A stretch of 64,000 nucleotides of DNA from Siphonodentalium dalli (taxonomy: Eukaryota; Mollusca; Scaphopoda; Gadilida; Siphonodentaliidae), in contig CP136063.1 of assembly GCA_032622095.1 (NCBI GenBank), forward strand, positions 184,617,956-184,681,955. The letters are read 5' to 3'. The notes under the pieces are model-generated. The model did no database searches and was not told where the DNA came from. It was given only the letters and a program-made list of their open reading frames with translations. This document shows, one piece after another, positions 57,360 to 64,000 of this stretch (the first letter of the stretch is position 1; each line of letters opens with the position of its first letter). The position numbers were made by a program, and so were the translations under genes.

Positions 57360-58080
57360 AGGGACGTGGCTAGAAGTTTCCTCAAATTTCCGGCCAACTG
57401 CACCCCCCCCCCCCCCCCCATTGAACCAAACATCAATCTCACAGGTTCGCAGAATTCCATTTGCTCCCCTTGGAAATATCCAACCTGACAAACACTAAGA
57501 TTGGAAAATTACCAACTTTTACTGGTTGAAAAAAATCAAACAATGAGAACAATGCCAACCTATATATGGTGTCAAATTAATGTCCGACTAATGTTGTGTC
57601 ATGCATGAAATTTCCGACTGCTGGAATGTACCAAAGTTTATTAGTTTAGATATATTTATTTCAAATATATGTCAAATTTAGATAACACATGATATATAAC
57701 ACATACATTTGTTTATACATACAAAGGAATTGGGGGACAAGTGCTGACCAACTTAAGGGTACCCCTCTCCCATATGTTATTACACTGAACAAATAAATAA
57801 TTAGTAATGGCAAAGCAACATGACTACCAAAACAAGTTGAACATATATACAGATCACTGGACACCCCCTCTCCCGAGTTAGTCATAAGTTTGTGTATGTA
57901 TTTATTTAAAATCGGGTTTGTTTGTTGCGTTTGCTGGCTTGTACGTATCATTATTTGGAACAGTTAGTGAAAAATAATTCTGATTTTCCTCACGTATGAA
58001 TGACTGCACAGCTAAGCAAATTGTACCAAAGTTCGGGTGGGGGTCGAGACACCCAACCAACCCCTGTCGCCACGTCCCTG
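57360..58080 (+). mobile_element. hAT-like element (721 bp)
   Basis: Starts GGGACGTGGCTAGAAG and ends CGCCACGTCCCTG. It contains the family phrases AACTGCACCCCC, CAGAATTCCATTTGC, ATATCCAACCTGAC and GTTGTGTCATGCATGAAATT. No target duplication is evident. It lies in the probable large intron. Confidence 0.65.
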
Positions 58081-58159
58081 TTCAACTGACAAGTTTCGTG
58101 TGTTGTTCACAACATCTTCGGAATTTGATTCAGGAGGCCTAGAGCTGTTAGAAATGCTT

Positions 58160-61060
58160 GCCCTCATCAATAAACACACTTTAACTTGAAATGAAAGTGT
58201 CAATGACACTGTAGCTCAACTTGGAAAGGGAATAATTTAATGTATTACAGTCAATGGAGCAATTAGGAATGTGGAAAGTTGAATGTCTAATACTAGTTTA
58301 TAGACATGAAGATAAAAGTAAAATCCAAGATGGCTGCTGGCGGCCATGTTTTCGGCCGAATGACCCCAAAATGAGTCGTTCCCATCTATATGTCATTGTT
58401 AACATCCATGACAAATTTATGACGATCAGACTAAAGGTACGGCCTGTAGCCCATGCTAAATAATTTAGTCATACAAAGAGTAAAATCCAAGATGGCTGCT
58501 GGCGGCCATGTTTTTTGGCCGAATGACCCAAAAATTACTCGTTCCCATCTACATATCAATATTAACATCCATGACAAATTTCATGATGATCAAACGAACA
58601 GTACAACCTGTGGCCTGTGCTAATGGATTAAATTTTGAAATCCAAGATGGCCACTGGCGGCCATGTTTTTTGTCCGAATGACCCCAAAATGACTCGTTCC
58701 CATCTATATTCCAATTTCAACAGCCATGACAAATTTCATGATGATCAGACTAAAGGTACGACCTGCAGCCCGTGCTAAATAATTTAGTCATACAAAGAGT
58801 AAAATCCAAGATGGCTGCTGACGGCCATGTTTTTTGGCCGAATGACCCCAAAATTAATCGTTCCCATCTACATGTCAATATTATCATCCGTGACATATTT
58901 CATAATGATCAGACGAACATTACGACATGTGGCCCGTGCTAATGGATTAAATTTTGAAATCCAAGATGGCCGCTGGCGGCCATGTTTATTGTCCGAATGA
59001 CCCCAAAATGACTCGTTCCCATCTACATTCCAATTTCAACAGCCATGACAAATGTTATGATGGTCAGACTAAAGTACGACCTGTAGCCCGTGCTAAAGGA
59101 TTTAGTCATACAAACAGTAAAATCCAAGATGGCTGCTGGCGGCCATGTTTTTTGGCCAAATGACCCCAAAATTACTCGTCCCCATCTACATGTCAATATT
59201 AACATCCATGACACATTTCATGATGATCAGACAAACAGTACGACCTGTGGCCCATGCTAATGGATTAAATTTTGAAATTCAAGATGGCCGCTGGCCGCCA
59301 TGTTTTTTGTCCAAATGACCCCAAAATGACTCTTTCCCATTTACATTCCAATTTCAACAGCCATGACAAATTTTATGATGATCAGTCTAAAGGTACGACC
59401 TGTAGCCCGTGCTAAAGGATTTAGTCATACAAAGAGTAAAATCCAAGATGGCTGCTGGCGGCCATGTTTTTTGGCCGAATGACCCCAAAATTAATCGTTC
59501 CCATCTACATGTCAATATTATCATCCGTGACATATTTCATAATGATCAAACGAACATTACGACATGTGGCCTGTGCTAATGGATTAAATTTTGAAATCCA
59601 AGATGGCCACTGGCGGCCATGTTTTTTGTCCGAATGACCCCAAAATGACTCGTTCCCATCTACATTCCAATTTCAACAGCCATGACAAATGTTATGATGG
59701 TCAGACTAAAGTACGACCTGTAGCCCGTGCTAAAGGATTTAGTCATACAAACAGTAAAATCCAAGATGGCTGCTGGCGGCCATGTTTTTTGGCCGAATGA
59801 CCCCAAAATTACTCGTTCCCATCTACATGTCAATATTAACATCCATGACAAATTTCATGATGGTCATCTTGTCGTGGTAAGTCACCACGTTAGTACAGAC
59901 TTGGCTACCATTTGGTCATCTTTATCGTGGTAAGTCACCACATGTGGCCCGTGCTAAAGGATTTAGTCATACAAAGAGTAAAATCCAAGATGGCTGCTGG
60001 CGGCCATGTTTTTTGTCTGAAATGACCCCAAAATGACTCGTTCCCATCTACATTCCAATTTCAATAGTCATGACAATTTTTATGATGATCAGACTAAAGG
60101 TACGACCTGTAGCCCGTGCTAAAGGATTTAGTCATACAAAGAGTAAAATCCAAGATGGCTGCTGGCGGCCATGTTTTTTGGCCGAATTACCCCAACATGA
60201 CTCGTTCCCATCTACATGTCATTATTAACATTCTTGACAAATTTTATGATGATCAGACAAAAGTAGGACCTGTAGCCCGTGCTACAGAATTTAGTCATAC
60301 AAAGAGTAAAAGCCAAGATGGCTGCTGGCGGCCATGTTTTTTGGCCGAATGACCCCAAAATTACTCGTTCCCATCTACATGTCAATATTAACATCCATGA
60401 CAAATTCCATGATGATCAAACGAACAGTACAACATGTGGCCTGTGGTAATGGATTAAATTTTGAAATCCAAGATGGCCACTGGCGGCCATGTTTTTTGTC
60501 CGAATGACCCAAAAATGACTCGTTCCCATCTACATTCCAATTTCAACAGCCATGACAAATTTCATGATGATCAGACTAAAGGTACGACCTGTAGCCCGTG
60601 CTAAAGGATTTAGTCATACAAAGAGTAAAATCCAAGATGGCTGCTGGCGACCATGTTTTTTGGCTTAATGACCCCAAAATTACTCGTCCCCATCTACATC
60701 TCATTGTTAACATCCATGACAAATTTTATGATGATCAGATTAAAGGTACGACCTGCAGCCCGTGCTAAAGAATTTAGTCATACAAAGAGTAAAATCCAAG
60801 ATGGCTGCTGGCGGCCATGTTTTTTGGCCGAATGACCCCAAAATTAATCGTTCCCATCTACATGTCAATATTATCATCCGTGACAAATTTCACGATGATC
60901 AGACAAACAGTACGGCCTGTGGCCCGTGCTAATGGATTGAATTTTGAAATCTAAGATGGCCACTGACCTTATATACGCACACGCGCGCACGCACACACAC
61001 GGACGACGGACGACAAAACCATGGCAATAGCTCAAACTTTACAAAGTAAAGTTGAGCTAA
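58160..61060 (+). mobile_element. Pearl-like element with about 17 tandem cores of about 160 bp
   Basis: The 5' segment contains CACTGTAGCTCAACTTGGAA. From about 58320 the core starting AATCCAAGATGGCTGCTGGC repeats about 17 times to 60965. Units tend to alternate between a GGCTGCTGGC form preceded by CATACAAAGAGT and a GGCCACTGGC form preceded by TTAAATTTTGAAAT. Each unit has GAATGACCCCAAAATGACTC, CCCATCTACATGTCAAT and CATGATGATCAGAC. Then come CA/CG dinucleotides, GGACGACGGACGACAAAACC, and a terminal dyad TAGCTCAAACTTTAC/GTAAAGTTGAGCTA. All open frames inside are repeat products. Confidence 0.8.
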
Positions 61061-61499
61061 AAAAGATGCGATTAAGTCGGATTGACAGCAAATTATGTGC
61101 CGTGTATATACACATAGAAGAAAAGCATGACTTTCAGAACAAACATGAACTTTATAAATATAAGATACAAATGATACTTGTGTCAAATACATGAGCCATG
61201 TTTGACGCTGGGAGAACATTAAACATAGTTTCGGAGACCACGTCGATTTCAAAATCTGACCTAGAATCGGGAATTAGCCCCGCCCCCGTAATCGGCTTCG
61301 GATTCTGAATCCGGATTTTTAGCGAAATAACGACTCTGGTTAAGTGGTAAATTGATATGATGCTGGTCCTGCAGAAAATCTATTACGGGTTATTTTTTTC
61401 TAAAGTTGGCATCTTTGCGGTCTTATGCTAACCCGAGAAAACAATGCAGTGTGACGAGAAACTATAGTACGGAGCCCCGTAAGTCCCACTTGCGATACT
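61061..61499. other. Probable intron sequence, no gene supported
   Basis: It includes the inverted counterpart (about 61290-61335) of the block at 56610-56665. No other feature is recognised. Confidence 0.45.
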
Positions 61500-61815
61500 T
61501 TTTTTATCTCGTTTAAACGAGATAATATCTTGCCATACTATTTTTTAAACGATATATTATCTCGTTTAAACGATATAATATCTTGCTATACTTTTTTTTA
61601 TCTCGTTTAAACGAGATAATATCTCGTGTAAACGAGATAATATCTTGCAATACTTTTTTTTATCTCGTTTAAACGAGATAATATCCTGCGATACTTTTTT
61701 TTATCTCGTTTAAACGAGATAATATCTCGTTTAAAAAAGATAATATCTCGTTTAAACGAGATATTATCTCGTTTAAACGAGATAATATCTTGCAATACTT
61801 TTTGTTATCTAGTTT
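61500..61815. repeat. Array of ATCTCGTTTAAACGAGAT palindromes
   Basis: About ten complete or slightly altered copies of the 18-bp palindrome ATCTCGTTTAAACGAGAT are joined by AATATC links. Recurring spacers read TTGCGATACTTTTTTTT. The whole region can fold on itself in many registers. The minus-strand frame with repeated SFKRD peptides is an artefact of the palindrome. Confidence 0.9.
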
Positions 61816-62345
61816 TAACGGTATAACCGTTTAATTCTACGGTTCAATTGTAAAGTGAAGAACGGACACACCGTGAAAAATTTATGATTGGCTGTAAATT
61901 TGTTAACTGTAAGACCGTAAAAAATTCACGATCCAACCGGTCCCCAAATTGCCGTGAAAATTCACGGTTCTCTTTTAACAGTGATATAGTTCACGGGGTG
62001 TATCCGAATAAGACGACCATCGGTGGATAAGACGGCCATCGAAATTTTATGGCCTTCATGTCGTGATAACCACATTTAGTTTCTGCCATGAATAAATATC
62101 AATTGTACATATGTGTTATTTTTGTTACAATCAACGTTTGTTTCAACATCATAATCTGACGTAAATTCAACGTCAGAATATGACGTCTATCTAACTTTCA
62201 TATCCAACCATAATCCCAACGTTTGGGTCTAACGTAAATCCAACGTCAGAATATGACGTCTATCTAACTTTCATATCCAACCGTAATCCGACGTAAATCC
62301 AACGTTTGGGTCTAACGTAAATATGACGTCATGTGCCCACTGGGA
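61816..62345. mobile_element. MITE remnants with TTCACGGT and GACGT motifs
   Basis: 61816-61990 carries CCGTGAAAATTCACGGTT-type dyads. 62155-62310 has two tandem units of about 72 bp with CAGAATATGACGTCTATCTA and TCCAACGTTTGGGTCTAACG. It ends CATGTGCCCACTGGGA at about 62328-62344, which looks like a terminal repeat. No complete element is delimited. Confidence 0.5.
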
Positions 62346-62543
62346 TGTGGAGCCCACATGATTCCTGGAAGTTACAAGAGAGATTTGTCACGTGTTAATA
62401 CATTTCTTCACATTATCTGCACGTAGTCTGTTATAGGGAACTGAAGTTCATTTCACCAGAATGTGTTATGCAACAACTTATAGCTATTGTCTTCGTGTTT
62501 CACAGATAAGTATTTTCTAATCAAAGCATATGTATCGTTTCAG

Positions 62544-62621
62544 GCACACAGTAATTATATTACAAGTGATGATCGACCCAAGTCTCACTTGGAATGTTCT
62601 CCCGCCTTTGGAAAGTTGTGA
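62544..62621 (+). CDS. Probable terminal coding exon of the 54-kb gene
   Basis: An acceptor (TATGTATCGTTTCAG) ends at 62543. The phase-0 frame then encodes 25 residues starting AHSNYITSDDRPKSHLE and stops at TGA 62619-62621. It is in phase with the third frame that reaches the donor at 55605, and is polar like the rest of the protein. This would make an intron of 6.9 kb (55605-62543). The join is inference; no other exon in the window competes for it. Confidence 0.45.
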   Translation, partial: AHSNYITSDDRPKSHLECSPAFGKL

Positions 62622-62999
62622 AAAACGAGGACCAAGAGCACTCGATAATAAGGACAAAAAACTCTGCTGAAAGTTCTAATAATAATATTGTCCACCCAAT
62701 GTGAGTCTCGGGTACACAAGCGCAGGTGAAATTTCACAAAAAAATACTGGATTGCTATTGTAAATATGTTTCATAGTATTGATCCTCTTCTCACTGCCGA
62801 GTTTACGATTTTTGTAAATTTGTGAATTGTTTAATATTAACCGGTATCTCCTTCTCTACTTGATAATAAGACGGTTGGATTCGTTTATCTTTATACTATT
62901 TAAAGGTTTATTTTAACTGTTCATTTTACCTCAAATTGTTCTAAATCTACCACCTCTGAATTTTCATAGTTTGTGTTGTCTGCTACTTAATTGTTTATA
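62622..62999. other. Possible 3' untranslated region or spacer
   Basis: AT-rich sequence following the probable stop codon. I see no perfect AATAAA polyadenylation signal, so the transcript end is not located. Confidence 0.35.
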
Positions 63000-63920
63000 A
63001 AATGAAAGTATCAATGACACTGTAGCTCAACTTGGAAAGGGAATAATTTCATGTGTTACAGTCAATGGAGCGATGGGACGCCGGAAAGTTGAAATGTCTA
63101 AGTAATACTAGATTATCAAGAGATATGTATAAAGTAAAATACAAGACGGTTGCTGGCGGCTGTTTTCCAATGAAATTGAAAATAATTTGATACCTTCCAT
63201 CTAGTAGATCAATATCAAGATTAATATGAAGTTTGGTGATGATCGGATGGGAGAAGTGGACTAGTAGGGTGTGCCAAAGAGTAAAATCCAACATGGCCAG
63301 CGGACATGTTTTATGGCCAAATGACCTCAAAATGACTCGTTCCCATCTACCTGTGCATGTCATCAGCCATGACAAATTTCATAATTATCCGACCAAAGCT
63401 ACGACTTGCCAAAGGATTTAGTCATTCAAAGAGTAAAATCCAAGATGGCTGCTGGCGGTCATATTTTATGGCCGAATGACCCCGGAATGACTCGATCCTA
63501 TCTACATGTCAATATTAACATCCATGACAAATTTCATGATGATCCGACCAAAGGTACGACATGTAGCCCGTGCCAAAGTATTTAGTCATGCAAAAAGTAA
63601 ATTACAAGATGGCTGCTGGCTGCCATGTTTTTATTTTGGCCGAATGACCCCAAAATGACTCGCTCCCATCTACGTGTCAATATTAACATAATTTACAAAT
63701 TTCATGATGATCAGACAAACAGTACGGCCTGTATCCCGTGCTATTGGTTTGAATTTTGAAATCCAAGATGGCCATTGGCGGTCATGTTTTTTCGCTGAAT
63801 GACCCCAAAATGACTATTTCCCATCTACATGTCAATGTCAACAGCTATGACAATTTCATAATGATCTGACCAAAGGTACGACATGTAGCCCGTGCTAAAG
63901 AACATTGTTGGCAGACGCAC

Positions 63921-63951
<31 letters not shown>

Positions 63952-64000
63952 ACACACACACGGATGACGGATACCAAGCCATGACAATAGCTCAAACTTT
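63000..64000 (+). mobile_element. Second pearl-like element with about five cores, reaching the window end
   Basis: The 5' segment (63005-63100, including ATGACACTGTAGCTCAACTT) matches the start of the 58160 element. Cores begin near 63140, 63285, 63437, 63597 and 63757. A C-run and (CA)n at about 63919-63961 follow, then ACGGATGACGGATACCAAGCC and ATAGCTCAAACTTT, where the window stops inside the terminal dyad. It is shorter and more diverged than the 58-61 kb copy. Confidence 0.78.

Noticed and set aside
58254-60835. Series of similar open frames of 60-78 codons on both strands
   Set aside because: They are the same reading of successive 160-bp tandem units, with stops at equivalent positions, so they do not represent a gene family.
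61607-61795. Repeated SFKRD peptide on the minus strand
   Set aside because: It arises from the tandem ATCTCGTTTAAACGAGAT palindrome, not from a protein repeat.

Overview
This is a eukaryotic, gene-poor and repeat-dense window, most likely from a marine mollusc (bivalve or gastropod). The basis is the repeat repertoire: pearl-like elements (tandem cores of about 140-160 bp, then an ACAG/ACGG or CA microsatellite, then a 3' stem-loop), short Helitron-type elements, a decayed non-LTR retrotransposon and many foldback MITEs. No bacterial-style operon, rRNA, functional tRNA or CRISPR array is seen. The organism call is inference from repeat style, not from a marker gene.

Layout. 1-6.4 kb: AT-rich spacer, a 1.5 kb hAT-type foldback element, the tail of a CR1/L2-like LINE and a pearl-like element. 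6.4-15 kb: a run of MITEs (piggyBac-like TTAA, Tc1-like TA, several foldbacks). 15.9-19.9 kb: Helitron-like pieces with a 122-bp tandem unit, a tRNA-headed SINE, a hAT-like element of 1.1 kb, and triplet repeats. 22-24 kb: two apparently identical 468-bp elements. 27.2-28.0 kb: a foldback. 30.1-31.7 kb: a broken reverse transcriptase gene containing a short internal inversion. 32.8-38.7 kb: a second SINE, a second piggyBac-like MITE and a TTAA-flanked MITE whose empty site also exists nearby. 40.9-46.0 kb: a 5 kb head-to-tail cluster of Helitron-type elements. 46.2-53.1 kb: minisatellites and a large diverged inverted duplication.

Genes. The only convincing host gene lies at about 53.3-62.6 kb on the plus strand. 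It has a probable 75-bp intron (53464-53537), a long exon (54306-55604) encoding an acidic protein I do not recognise, and a probable terminal exon at 62544-62621 after a 6.9 kb intron filled with mobile elements. The long exon changes reading frame once or twice, so it is either a decaying gene, an assembly with small indels, or an unusual recoding case.

Most of the window therefore records transposition. Several families occur as paired copies, and in two cases an unoccupied relative of the insertion site is present in the same window, which supports the TTAA insertion calls directly.
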